From Pleurotus djamor (taxonomy: Eukaryota; Basidiomycota; Agaricomycetes; Agaricales; Pleurotaceae): 64,000 nt of DNA. The notes under the pieces were generated by a model that was not told the origin of the DNA, made no database searches, and saw only the letters and a program-made list of their open reading frames with translations. The position numbers and the translations under genes were made by a program. Below are positions 24,750 to 35,161 of this stretch, piece by piece (positions within the stretch are counted from its first letter, which is position 1; every line of letters starts with the position of its first letter). Location: positions 42,881 to 106,880 of the forward strand of contig JAPEVF010000112.1 in assembly GCA_029747585.1 (NCBI GenBank). The letters are read 5' to 3'.

Positions 24750-25537
24750 TTCGAATTCCAAAAGTTGTATATTTGTCGCGTCGTGATATGCGGCGTCCAG
24801 TGTGACCGAGTCGGACGCTTCTGGTGATTTAGGGTGACAGTGTCGTGACGAAGAGTAACGACCTCCTGCAAATCAAGAACCGACGCCTACCCCAAAGTGG
24901 CGTGGGAGTTTTCTGAAACATCCCTTAGGGGCCACGAGGTTTAAACTTGCGCGTCGCTTCGCTTTCTTTACGTTCCCTCCTGCGTAGTAGATCTGGAAAA
25001 TATAGAAGCGACGCGAGGCAAGATGAGAATTCAATTCCATACACGTTGTACTTGGATTCCCATCGCAAATTGTCCCTTGCAGCCACTCGATCTCGGAATG
25101 ACTCCGATCTGGTGAAGTCGCCGTCTCCAGAGAATGCCTTGCAGCTTTTCTGGTCAGCGTGAGTCAGATTAGAAGGCTTGTTAGGGTTGATATATTTCCT
25201 GTTGCACCCCGATCGTCCTGCCTGCGTGTAGCCTCATGGATCATGGACGTTGTTGTTCGGCCTCACCCAGTCTCATGTCAGGGTCGAGGCCGTGACTGGG
25301 ACCGTGGGCGTCCATTAGGTCAGCACGCACTACGCATTTTTCAGAGTTTTTTGAGCGTCTCCCCATTATCCTGGGGCGATATATAAACCTGCGTTTGTAG
25401 TGCGTATACCTCCCAACAGTCTCCTTCGCCCTCAAGCACTGGGCTGTCCGAGCCGTCTCACTTCCTTTCTTCCTCCAGAATCTCCCTTTCGACAGTCGTT
25501 TTCACACAAAAACCCCTAAATCAACTTTACAAAAGTA
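24750..25537. other. Divergent promoter region, basic-region gene / GIS2
   Basis: A 788-bp stretch without a supportable gene. It contains a clear TATA box for the plus-strand gene, followed by a CT-rich leader around 25440-25500. Overlapping short frames on both strands look random. Confidence 0.5.
25379..25387 (+). promoter_or_regulatory. TATA box of the zinc-knuckle gene
   Basis: GATATATAAAC lies about 155 bp upstream of the GIS2/CNBP start codon, with a pyrimidine-rich stretch after it, the usual layout of highly expressed fungal genes. Confidence 0.6.
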
Positions 25538-26562
25538 ATGGCAGGACGAGGATGCTTTAACTGTGGCGGTCGTGCGTTGTTTTCGTCATTTTCCTCCCAT
25601 ATACGCCATATTTCAGCCTATATTATCCATTTTGCCGTCTCGCGGAGTGCTAATTCATCATCTGCGCCATATATTTACTTCTCAACTTGAACCCGCTCGG
25701 TCATTTGTGTACCTCTCCGGTTGACCATATCAGACGGCCATCAAGCTGCAAACTGCCCCAAAGCAGGGACACCGACCTGGTAAATCGTCTTTGCTCCCAA
25801 TCTCTCCAAACATCCGTCTGATCTACTTCCATTAGCTACAATTGTACACCAATCTTTTCATCTCCTGTTCTCCACAAGCTCACCAAAATTGACAGGCGGA
25901 GGCGAAGGTCATGTTTCCCGCGATTGCTCTAGTGATCCGAAGCCCAAGACTTGCTACAAGTGTGGCTCCGAAGGTCACCTTGTATGTTTAATTGCCCCAT
26001 CGATCACACACCGTGTTTGACAATTCGTCTAGTCGCGTGAATGTCCTGAGGCTGTCGCAGGTGGCAATTCCAGCTATGGATCCAGTTCTGAGTGCTACCG
26101 ATGTGGCAAAACCGGACATATCGCTCGCCAATGTCCCGAGAGTGGAGCAGGAGGCGGAGGAAGCTTCTACAACAGCCACAGTGGCTACGGTGGTGGCGGC
26201 TCGAGAACTTGGTGTGTACCCTATATCACTTGGTGAACTCTTAACTAATTAACGTAACTTATGCAGCTACACTTGCGGTGGAGTAGGCCATCTCTCGAGG
26301 GACTGCGTCCAGGGTAGCAAGTGCTACAACTGCAACCAAACGGTACGTCGTCACTTCGATCCTACTTCCAATCTCCTCTGATAAGCGCTACTAGGGCCAT
26401 ATCAGTCGCGATTGTTCCCAGCCCCAGAAGCGCGCCTGCTACACATGCGGTTCAGAAGGGTACGTACAATTGTCCAGCGTGCCATGCCTCCGACACCCTG
26501 ACCAATGCCCAATTAGCCACATCTCGCGCGACTGCCCTGGTGCTGGCGCAGACACTGCCTAG
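25538..26562 (+). CDS. GIS2: CNBP/Gis2-like protein with seven CCHC zinc knuckles
   Basis: Nucleic-acid-binding protein related to yeast Gis2 and animal CNBP, which bind mRNA and G-rich sequences and influence translation. After splicing, seven knuckles of form CX2CX4HX4C can be read: CFNCGGHGHQAANC, CYNCGGEGHVSRDC, CYKCGSEGHLSREC, CYRCGKTGHIARQC, CYTCGGVGHLSRDC, CYNCNQTGHISRDC and CYTCGSEGHISRDC. Between knuckles 4 and 5 is a Gly/Ser linker. The second knuckle needs an 8-nt microexon at 25836-25843, joined by introns 25780-25835 and 25844-25895. Introns often fall within knuckles. The protein ends GAGADTA at 26562. The number of knuckles equals that of Gis2 and CNBP. Confidence 0.93.
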
Positions 26563-26908
26563 TAGTTTGTTCGCCTGAAGTGCAGCCTTTGTCGATATAC
26601 ATGCCTGCTTGTACTTTGTACTGTTTGATCTTTGTTTCCAGCATTACCGTGCAATCAATCACACTGCTCCCTTCCGCAAAATCCCTGTCGGGCGCTGGGT
26701 CTGATGATGTCTGCCGTTAGTTAGTTCGTCTAGAGTGGTCTCGAGTGTGCGTAAATCGCTCATTCTGATAGGGCTAGATTATTCGTGGGAATTCTCGGAA
26801 GGAACCGAATTCCGTTGAGGTTGAGCACTTTTCGCATTTACCCGTTAAATCCCTCAAACGACCTTTAGATTTGCTTTTCTCTTCCTCCCTTTCATCATCT
26901 CCGTCGTC
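26563..26908. other. Intergenic GIS2 to COX subunit IV
   Basis: 3' flank of GIS2 and promoter of the cytochrome oxidase gene. No gene is visible. A CT-rich stretch precedes the next ATG. Confidence 0.5.
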
Positions 26909-27618
26909 ATGCAGGCCGCAGCTCGCATCGCCAGGTCTCAACGTTTCGCCGTCAACAGACTCGCGGTTCGCTCCTTGTCCGCCACCGCGTCGCCCACCGC
27001 CAGCGCGGCCGCTGCCTCCGCCCCCAGACACTCGGTCATTCCATTGGGCAATGTCGAGGCTCAGTGGGCGAACATGAACCAGGAGGACAAATCCCTCGTC
27101 ATTGAACAGCTGGAGCAGATCCAGAAGAAGGACTGGAAGGAGTTGTCCATTGACGAGAAGAAGGCGGGTGGGTAGAGTCGTTCTCCGCCCCGCCGGTTTC
27201 GGTATCCTAATGGCTTCTTCGTTTACGCAGCTTACTACGTTGCTTTTGGTCCTCATGGTCCTCGTGCCCCTATAAATCCTCCTGGTACCCTGCTTAAGGT
27301 CTTCCTTGCGACCATGGGCTTGGTTGGCGCGGCTGGTGTTCTAACGATCACCATCAAACAATTCGGTCAGTAATGCCGAGATTCATCAATTTTGGACGTG
27401 CTAACGTATGTGATGTATCTAGCTACGCCTCCCCCCAAGACCATCACGAAGGAGTGGGAGGAGGCTTCCAACGAGCGCGCGATTGAACAGAAAATGAACC
27501 CTATCACCGGTCCGTGCCTGGACTCTCCCTTTCTCCCCTGCAGTCGGCTTACACTTGTTTGTTTGCAGGTATAACGTCGGAGGGCTACTCTGGAAAAGGT
27601 TTCGTAACGCACAAATAG
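26909..27618 (+). CDS. COX5: Cytochrome c oxidase subunit IV (yeast Cox5 orthologue)
   Basis: Nuclear-encoded subunit of respiratory complex IV in the mitochondrial inner membrane. The N-terminus is a long, Arg/Ala/Ser-rich presequence (MQAAARIARSQRFAVNRLAV ... RSLSATA) without acidic residues, as expected for matrix import. The mature part shows HSVIPLGNVEAQWANMNQED, QLEQIQKKDWKELSIDEKKA and AYYVAFGPHGPRAP. One transmembrane helix follows (VFLATMGLVGAAGVLTITI), then PPKTITKEWEEASNERA and the end GYSGKGFVTHK. Introns interrupt after KKA, after IKQF and before the last 16 codons. Length of about 175 residues is normal. Confidence 0.95.
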
Positions 27619-28153
27619 ATATCAGACAATCAAGCTGGCTTTCTCCTTTTCTTGACCTTTTGATCATGCAAGCACTTGGTGCGAGACTACTCTACAGTAT
27701 GCTACGCGTCGTTTCCGCGAATCGCGTTCTCATTCCTGTATGTATCTCTTTCCCGCACATTCCCAATGTAATGCACTGTGTGGTTCAGATGGCCCGGCTT
27801 GAGGCGACCGTTCGTTGCGTGAAGATAATATTTGGCCCGCATAAATATGGCATTTCTGGGGCGCCCGAGCGTATTGTCGCTACGCGTTCTCCCGATGGTC
27901 CCTCGAATGCTTCTGTGTTCCCCGTCATCATGACATCCTTCCTCCGGACCATTCGGCCTGATATGATGTTGGTCTTCGCTTGGTCTTCCTTAGCCATATG
28001 CTCCAGAGGCTGAGCGGGGTATTCCAGCCGACTTCCTCTGTGTCTCCAAAGAGCTGGAGACTGGATGATTAACATTTCTCACAGGTTTAAAATAGAGCAG
28101 AGGCGGTATATATCAAGGAGGTTTACCCCACACTCCATTCGCCCTGTCGACAG
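27619..28153. other. Intergenic COX5 to 2OG oxygenase, with one doubtful small ORF
   Basis: Mostly unexplained. On the minus strand an ATG at 27997 opens a 70-codon frame to 27785 (MAKEDQAKTNIISGRMVRRK...). It has no recognisable domain and the overlapping plus frame is also open, so I do not call it a gene. The right end carries the TATA box of the next gene. Confidence 0.3.
28107..28113 (+). promoter_or_regulatory. TATA box of the 2OG oxygenase gene
   Basis: TATATAT only about 40 bp upstream of the ATG at 28154. This implies a very short 5' leader. Confidence 0.5.
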
Positions 28154-29607
28154 ATGCCCGTGCCTACGAATACCAACATCAAAGTCGAGCCTCCTCCATT
28201 CCCCGCCGATGTCCCCACCCACCCCCTCCTTGTGATCAATTACGCTTTGATCAAAGCTGGGGATGAGGCTGAGTTGAACCGCCTGTGGGAAGCTGGCACG
28301 TCGCTAGGGTTTTGGTAGTGAGTCGCTCTACTTGCTCAGCCAGCGGCCTCCCCGTTTACTTCAAACCTTCATAGTCTCAGTAATCATGGCACCGACGAAG
28401 AAGTCGAGGGCATGTTCGAAATGGGACGGAAGACTATGGACCTTCCGCTCGACGAGAAACTCGAGTTTGAACAAGGCGATTCTGGCCGTTCGTTTGGGTA
28501 AGTACATCCGTCCATCATCCTAAGTCCCTTACAGACGTCATCGGGGAACCAGATACAAAGCGCTCGGTGCCAACGCAGTAGACGAATCCGGCATCAAAGA
28601 TAACGTCGAATTCATCAACGTTGCCCAGGACGATGCTCTCGCCTGGCCTTCTTCAGCGAGGCGAACGTACCCTCGGACAGTCAACGAAGCTATGGATGCA
28701 GTCGTCCAACCCTTCGTGAAGAAGTCTGTGGAAATCAACCTGACGATCATGGATGTTTTCAACGATAAATTGAATCTCCCCACGGGAACGCTGCGTAATC
28801 TGCATGTGGGGGAGTTTAGTGGGAGCGAAGCAAGGTGCATCAAGAGCCCGCCTAAACCTGGAGGGTGGGATGAGAAAACTGCTTCGCTTGGGGCTCATAC
28901 TGATTTTGGGTCATTGGTCAGCTTTGTTGTTTTATTTTGGGAGAAGTGTTATTTTGTGCTGATTAGATTGTTCTGTCAGTCGTTCTTGCATAACCGCCTT
29001 GGAGGGCTACAGGTGTTCGTCAAAGGAACGGATAGATGGCAGTACATCAAGGTCTGTACCTGTCCTTTGGCTGCGCTACCTCAGTATAAGTTCGTTGTTG
29101 ATCTCCTCGTTGGTATAGCCCATTCCTGGACACGCAGTTTGCAATCTTGGCGACGCTATGGCGATATTCAGCGGTGGGATTCTGCGATCCAACATGCATC
29201 GCGTTGTGTGAGTCATCCTCGCAGGTTCAGCACCATCTAGCTGTTCATTGAGAGAAAATTAGACCACCTCCCGGTGCTCAAGCGGCGTTTGATCGTTGGT
29301 CGCTGGTGTTCTTCAGCCGCCCCAATAATTCCGTGGTCCTTCGAGCACTCATTGAAGACAGCCAAGTCATCGCTGATGCTGCGGTGAAAAATTATAAAGA
29401 GAACGGGACCGTCTTTGAGACTCGCGAGACGTCAGCTGAGTGGTTCGCCAGACGAATCAAGTACCAAAGAATGAACAACCGCACGGTGAGTATCTTCATT
29501 GTCATCGAGGTAATTCATTGCAGCATTGACCTGGCAAATTTTATTTTTAGGGTCCTGAAAGCTGGCGAGCTAGTCGGGGGACAGAGCACCAGCCAGACTT
29601 GAGTTGA
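28154..29607 (+). CDS. 2-oxoglutarate/Fe(II)-dependent oxygenase (isopenicillin-N-synthase-like)
   Basis: Cytosolic non-haem iron oxygenase of the DIOX_N plus 2OG-FeII_Oxy architecture, which hydroxylates or desaturates small molecules. The N-terminal half reads HPLLVINYALIKAGDEAEL, then GTSLGFW joined to YLSNHGTDEEVEGMFE and RKTMDLPLDEKLEFEQ. Iron ligands are visible: H and D of GAHTDFGSL, and the distal His of SNMHRVV. Further motifs are GGLQVFVKGTDRWQYIK, PIPGHAVCNLGDAMAIFSGG and RPNNSVVL. The RPPPG after the distal His is the spot where a 2OG-binding RxS would lie. It has about seven exons and 340-350 residues, and ends GTEHQPDLS. The substrate is unknown. It lies 4.8 kb from the terpene synthase, so membership of a cluster is speculative. 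Confidence 0.85.
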
Positions 29608-30296
29608 ATTTCCACATTCGAGGAGCCAAAAAAAGGAATCCGGGAATGCCATCACATTGTACCTACATGCTACGATGATTTATTAACTTGTAAAATTTCT
29701 TGCTTTGACTCAGAGAATGAAACGATGCAAACGAAGTGAAGTGTTCCTCAGTGTCATCTTGACACGGACGCCGCCCAGTAAAATCGAATACGAATACATC
29801 GGCGACTCGGTGGGCGCACGAGACACAGCCAAAAGGCCGAAAATAGATCCCGACGTGATAGATAAAAGGAACATTGACAAGTGGCGTGTCCAGTCTTTGC
29901 GGACGCGATTGCGAGCGCCACGAACAACGACGAACATTGAGCACAGTCGCCCATTTAACCAAAGGCAGGCCAAAGAACCCCGATGCGGTGAAACACCACG
30001 TCTTGGTCCTTGGGATATCAACATGGGAACGGAGAGGCCGGTCAATCCGAAGTACGGATACACAGCTTCCTGGTCTTCTTAGTCGGGAGCGACTCGTTCG
30101 GCGTCGGCGTCGGGCTGCTCAAAACGGATATGCGTGCATATGCAGAAACATACTTCCCATTCTTGGCAGAAGTTCAAAAAGGGCGAAACGCAAAACGCAA
30201 AGAATGGCACATCAAGTGATTGTGTATTGGTGTAGAGAAAATTTCTAGCTCCTGACGAAGTATTAGAGAATGCTTGGAGGTTTTAGGGATCCAGGA
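29608..30296. other. Unresolved region; possible small plus-strand gene
   Basis: A plus-strand frame is open to a stop at 30219 and reads FGVGVGLLKTDMRAYAETYF and PFLAEVQKGRNAKRKEWHIK. A likely acceptor (CTTCTTAG at about 30082) would join it to an upstream frame with KGRPKNPDAVKHHVLVLG. I found no ATG that starts this chain and recognise no family. A minus frame (29710-29956) is also open. A small spliced protein is plausible but not established. Confidence 0.3.
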
Positions 30297-30626
30297 TTAA
30301 ACAGCTGGCTTTTGTGGGCCTTTCTCCGCTGCCGGGTTCAAGAGGACCTGCGCAATATTCCATGTAAGACGATAGTTATGTGTAAGGAGCAGAACAGCGC
30401 ACCTGTTGACCACCCTGACCATTCTCCCAGTTCTGGTATCGGAGACTCGTCTCGCCTCGCTTTTCAGCAGCAACACGAGCAGTGTCGTTCAACGACGAAC
30501 GGACAGCGCGAGCGCAGATTTGAGAGTACTTGTTGAAACTACAAACCCCGTATTAGCCTTCCTCAACAACTAAGTATCCACTGCGACGAAGAAGACATAC
30601 GTGAAGACGCTGCGCCAGGTGCTCAT
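30297..30626 (-). CDS. ATP15: Mitochondrial F1 ATP synthase subunit epsilon
   Basis: Tiny subunit of the F1 central stalk. Three exons splice to about 73 residues. Exon 1, from ATG 30626, gives MSTWRSVF. A 60-nt intron (GTATGT...TTTGTAG) leads to FNKYSQICARAVRSSLND, the hallmark of eukaryotic epsilon (compare the YSQICAKAVR segment in mammals). A second intron (GTGCGC...TTGCGCAG) leads to VLLNPAAEKGPQKPAV and a TAA at 30297. The middle part TARVAAEKRGETSLRYQNWE is a charged extension. There is no cleavable presequence, as is usual for this subunit. The gene is far too fragmented to show as a long frame, but the assembled protein is convincing. Confidence 0.9.
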
Positions 30627-30827
30627 TGTGGGTCGTTGGTGGTCGAAGAATGGTCAGAAACGAAATCCTTACCCCCGCATCTCCGGGTTATTCCGTCTTA
30701 TTACGTAACTGGGCGCTTGTGATGCCACAACGCCGCGGGTGAGTGTCAATGACGCTTTCAGCCTTTCAGCTTCAAGTCCTCAACAAACTCAAAGCCTTTT
30801 TGCTTGATCACTCGCCCATGTCAGGAA

Positions 30828-31993
30828 TTTCGTGGCACTATGTCTTTAAGTTCATCATCACAGGTACACCTTACGTTCCTACAACCTTAATGCCACAAAC
30901 CAGTATAGGTCACTGAGCTAGATGTCCTGAACTAGGAGACGCTGCTGTTGGCAAGTCATCGTTGCTGATACGCCTAACGGACCAACGCTTTCTTGTCAAT
31001 CCAGACCCAACGGTGTGTCTGTCTCAAACACGAATCCACACCTCGTCTCGCGAATACTCAAGGCGTTTCTGTTTCTGTTCCTTGTCAGCTCGGTGTGGAA
31101 TTTGGGTCCAAGTTGATCGAGATTCCGGAGGAGAACAAGGTCATCAAGTTACAATGTGCGCCCCGAGTCGCTGCGCTATTATCAGAAAAAGAGTCATTTC
31201 TGAACCACCACCGCTTTTTGATTGCGTAGGCTGGGACACTGCAGGCACGGAGTCATTCCGTTCTATCACCCGCTCATACTATCGCGGCGCCGCTGGGTGT
31301 CTCCTCGTCTATGATGTAACATCGCGCAAGAGTGAGTTCGTCGCATCACCCCTCCTCCCGAACCCAGAACACCCGATCTGACCGTTTACCTTTTTTTTAT
31401 TATTATCACGCAACTGAATTTGTTGCTAACGACGCGGTGTTTAACGATTAACCCCCCCTTTCACCCCCTTCGATCTCAATCACCCGCTCGCTCCATACGT
31501 TACGCTACTGTATGTATGGATCGATGGATTTCTCAGGTTTCACCAATGCTCGGGCTTGGCTTGCGGATGTCAGAGAACACGCTGACCCACACCTGACGTG
31601 CATTCTCGTTGGCAACAAGGTGGATCTGTGTGAGCCGCAGGAGGGTGGTGGAGCTGATTCCGCTTCGCTACCGCCATCAAGTGGCAAAGCACGCGAAGTC
31701 CCAACCGAAGAGGCGAAGTTGTGGGCCCAGGAGGAGGGGCTGTTGTTTGTGGAAGCCAGTGCCAAGTCGGGGCAGAATGTTGAATTGGCGTTTGAGCAGG
31801 CGGCGAAGGATATTTTGAAGAAGATACAGAAGGGGGAATTTGATGATAGCCGGGTAAGCGTTTGTGTCTTCCGTATCGCTCTCGCTTGTGCGATCTAACC
31901 ATTGTATTTCGATAGCCTGGCGTGAAGCTCTCGAAACCTACGAATAACAGCCTGACCTTGGAACAGACGCAGACGAAGGGATCGTGCTGTTGA
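30828..31993 (+). CDS. Rab-family small GTPase, Rab4-like
   Basis: Membrane-traffic GTPase. The start [15 protein letters not shown] is joined to the P-loop [19 protein letters not shown]. Switch I NPDPT joins [12 protein letters not shown]. Switch II reads [20 protein letters not shown], with an intron between the C and WDTAG codons. [20 protein letters not shown] (G4) and [20 protein letters not shown] (G5) follow. The C-terminus GSCC supplies two cysteines for geranylgeranylation. GVEFGSK and the segment KKIQKGEFD are closest to Rab4/Rab2/Rab14; Rab4 is my best guess. Thr replaces the usual Gln of switch II (DTAGT instead of DTAGQ), which is catalytic in many Rabs. About 25 extra Gly/Ser/Pro-rich residues follow NKVDL. 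Confidence 0.9.
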
Positions 31994-32452
31994 TACCACC
32001 ACTTGCCGAGCTACTGTAATATTATAATCGCATTTCATCGAACTTTTTGGAACTGTATTTGTTTATTATTTTATCTATCGTACAAATGTCCCTAGACGAC
32101 TTGGGTATTGCTCTTTCTTCGTATGTGGACTGGGATAATGTAGTATGCTCTAATGAGGAATTATTCGCCGATTGGAGGAGTGTAGAATGTAAAAGTAATA
32201 AAATGTCAAAGATTGTACAACTTGAAACTGCGAAGCATGTGTCCTCGTGAGGTATCTGGTATGTACAAGATGTTTTTGGACGTGGTGCGCGTAAGGAGCG
32301 ATGGCTTTTGAGTAAAAAGTAACGTATACCGATGAAACACGAAGGAAAAGAAGCGTTGAAGTGTGTTGTAGTCCCATGCGACGTTGACCCAGAGGAATTG
32401 AAACGTACGAAAACCCGAGACAAGAGATCGACCCTTTTTGAGAAGACTGATG
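31994..32452. other. Convergent intergenic region, Rab / phosphatase
   Basis: Two 3' ends face each other here. The AT-rich stretch near 32010-32220 probably holds 3' untranslated regions. No gene is visible. Confidence 0.45.
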
Positions 32453-33099
32453 CTATGACGAGCGACGTTTGACGAGCGAATCGGCGTATTCGTGTAGCTG
32501 AGCCACGAAGCCGGGGTTGGGATCGGCTATGCGACGCTTCGATTTGATGTACTGGATGGCTTGGGTTGGTGACCAGCCATACTGGGCAATCAAGAAGGCG
32601 GCGACCACACTGACACTGCGGCTGATGCCCTCGGCACAGTGGACGAGAACGCGTGCGTTTTGGTTGGACAGGGCTTCGCGAAGGAAGGAGGTGGATGTGG
32701 GGAGATGAGCGGCGAGCTCTGCGAAAGGGAAGTCCTCGAGCGGGATTTGGATGCGATGGAGGGGGAGTTCTGGGGGTATGGCGACGTAGCCGCGCATTGT
32801 CGAGACGACATGGGTGATGCCTGTTGCAGCGAGGATGCTGGCGTTTTCTGCGGTGGAGAGGTCTGANATGAAGAGATTTGGGATTATTTCTGAGGGACGC
32901 GATGCTCTGGAGGACGAGGAGGCGGAGGAGAGGGAGCGGTGTGCGGAATGGGAGATGGATATTGGGGGACGGCCAGGAGTGCATGAGTGGATGGGGGGAG
33001 TGTGGATTATGATGATGGGCAGGCTATAATAGCAGGGGCTAGTGAGTATGGCCTAATGCGGACAGAAGGGAAGAGGTGGCATACCATGACACAGGACAT
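32453..33099 (-). CDS. Dual-specificity protein phosphatase
   Basis: Cysteine-based phosphatase of the DSPc family. The core reads EIIPNLFISDLSTAENASIL, ATGITHVVSTMRGYV, the general-acid loop PLEDFPFAELAAHLP, and the active site VHCAEGISRSVSVVAAFLIA, a full HCxxGxSRS signature. The helix YGWSPTQAIQYIKSKRRI and PNPGFVAQLHEYADSLVK complete the domain, and the stop is at 32453. Upstream is a low-complexity Ser/Pro region. The start is uncertain. The ATG at 33099 fits the TATA box above it but needs a 32-nt intron (GTATGC...ATTAG), shorter than its neighbours use. One N at 32867 falls in the IS codons. Length would be about 190-200 residues. The substrate is unknown. Confidence 0.82.
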
Positions 33100-33141
33100 T
33101 GAAGGTGGAGAGAGTGCGATATGTGCTGAGACAGGATGGGG

Positions 33142-33152
33142 TTATATATATA
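33142..33152 (-). promoter_or_regulatory. TATA box of the phosphatase gene
   Basis: The minus strand reads TATATATATAA about 45 bp upstream of the candidate start codon at 33099. Confidence 0.5.
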
Positions 33153-33616
33153 GGTGGATGGGTGGACGGGGCCTTGGTGGCAAAAGGGTCCGCTTGACTA
33201 AATACCCAAGCCCGGTAAGTGTTTCGAGGGGTGGCGGACGTCGGGAAATTTGGAAAAAAAATAGGATCTCGGGGTATAGCCTCAGGCCATCCAATCCAAT
33301 CATAGCCACACTGCGTACTGGACTCTCAATGGTCCATATCAATCCCTGGGCCTGATCCATGATCCCCAGCTTCTGATCGATGCCGCATCGTACAAGGCCT
33401 CCATTTATTCGCATCCACAACCCCCATCAATGCTCGCAATCAGACCACAGTAGACGGTGCACACGCAGTATTATCGTAGAATGTGGCAAACACAGGAATA
33501 TCTGCTACAGAAAAAAAGGGCTAACGTGTTTCGGATCACAATAGATAGAGTCTCATATCTTCGTAAGAAAGCGTAATGACGCGCATTTCATCGTGACAAC
33601 CTTCGTTACAGCGACC
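33153..33616. other. Upstream region of phosphatase, 3' flank of eIF4A
   Basis: Separates the phosphatase promoter from the 3' end of eIF4A. No gene is supported. Confidence 0.45.
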
Positions 33617-35161
33617 TCAAATCAAGTCCCTACAAACATCCGACGTCAGCAAGCGACCCCAAGGAACAAGCAAAACAAGGTACGTACGCGACGTTGAGAG
33701 GCATCTCGTCGATTTGCGTGTTGTAGAATTCTGCGGAACAAGGGGGTAAGGCGGTGACTACACCCACAAAACGAAATCAACACTGACGTTCAATTTCTCT
33801 CAGCATGCGCACGTCCTCCGTGGTGACAAAGTTGATGGCGACTCCCTTGCGACCGAAACGTCCGCCACGGCCGATACGATGGATGTAGTTTTCGCGGTTC
33901 GTCGGGAGGTCGTAGTTGATAACAAGCGATACTTGCTGGACATCAATTCCTCGAGCGAGCAGATCGGTCGTAATCAAAACACGAGAAGAACCAGAACGGA
34001 ACTCCTTCATGAGAACTTCACGTTGCTTTTGCTCCATGTCTCCATGCTAAGGCGTATTCACAGTCCAATCGTCAACAACAACAATTTTGGGAACGCAGTG
34101 AATACATACCATGGCCGAGACAGTGAACTCGCGAGAGTGCATCTTCTCCGTCAACCAGTCCACCTTTCGTCTCGTGTTGCAGAAGATAACAGCCTGCGTG
34201 ATCGTGACCGTCTCGTACAGATCGCAAAGCGTGTCCAGCTTCCATTCCTCCTTCTCAACGGCGATGTAGAACTGCTTGATACCCTCAAGCGTCAATTCAT
34301 CCCTCTTCACCAAAATTCTGACGGGATCACGCATGAACTTCTTGGTAACCTCCAACACATCCGCAGGCATCGTGGCCGACAAAAGGACGACCTGGGTGTC
34401 CTGGGGAAGGAGCTGGAAGACCTCGTAGATCTGGTCCTTGAAACCGCGCGACAACATTTCATCGGCCTCATCAAGACAGAAAATCTTGATGGTGTCCGCC
34501 CTAAGCGCCCTTCGGTTTATCATATCGTGCACTCGTCCCGGCGTTCCGACGACGACGTGGACACCTTCCTGGAGCTTCGCCATATCTTCGCGCACGTTGG
34601 TGCCCCCAACGCAGGCATGGCACTCGATGTTCATGTAATCGCCCAAAGCGATCACGACCTTTTGGATTTGTTGCGCCAACTCACGAGTGGGCGCAAGGAT
34701 GAGGGCTTGCGTGCCCTTGATCGACATATCTAGTTGTTGGAGAATGGAAATGGAGAAGGTGGCGGTCTTGCCAGTACCAGACTGGGCTTGCGCAATAACA
34801 TCGTGACCCTTCACGACGGGAACAATAGCCCTCTGCTGGATAGCGGAAGGGCGCTCAAAACTGGAAACGCAATGAATACACGGGGAATGCTTTGCTCGAG
34901 GCAGACTGAGACATACCCGTAGGCGTAAATGCCTCGAAGAAGTTCCGGCTTCAAATCCATGTTATCGAAACTATAACAGCGCCATCAGTTATGCGATGGA
35001 CATATCATGCGATATTGAGCTGCATACTTGTCTACGACCTGGTCCCAGTTGGACTCGATCTCATTTTCAGCGACATCTTGAAATTCTTCACTGATATGCG
35101 AGTGCTAAAATCAGACATCCCATCCACAGTAGAGCTGCTACAAAACCACATACGAGGACAT
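33617..35161 (-). CDS. TIF1: Translation initiation factor eIF4A (DEAD-box RNA helicase)
   Basis: ATP-dependent helicase of the eIF4F complex that unwinds mRNA 5' leaders. All motifs are visible: AQSGTGKT (I), [11 protein letters not shown] (Ia), TPGRVHDM (Ib), DEADEM (II), LLSATMP (III), [17 protein letters not shown] (IV), [11 protein letters not shown] (V) and [15 protein letters not shown] (VI). The start is a short exon ATGTCCTC at 35161, spliced to TGAAGAATTTCAAG, giving [20 protein letters not shown]. The last exon supplies only the final codons (VADLI), with the stop at 33617. About 397 residues over six or so exons, typical of the protein. An 855-nt frame on the opposite strand is a shadow of this gene. 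Confidence 0.97.

Noticed and set aside
27785..27997. 70-codon minus-strand frame between COX5 and the oxygenase
   Set aside because: No domain, no supporting neighbour or promoter signal, and the opposite strand is equally open.
32022..32984. 320-codon minus-strand frame
   Set aside because: Runs in the wrong frame over the phosphatase, whose HCAEGISRS active site is in another frame, and extends beyond its stop.
33879..34733. 284-codon frame on the plus strand
   Set aside because: It is exactly antisense to the eIF4A helicase exons and has no family resemblance; codon bias of the real gene explains it.
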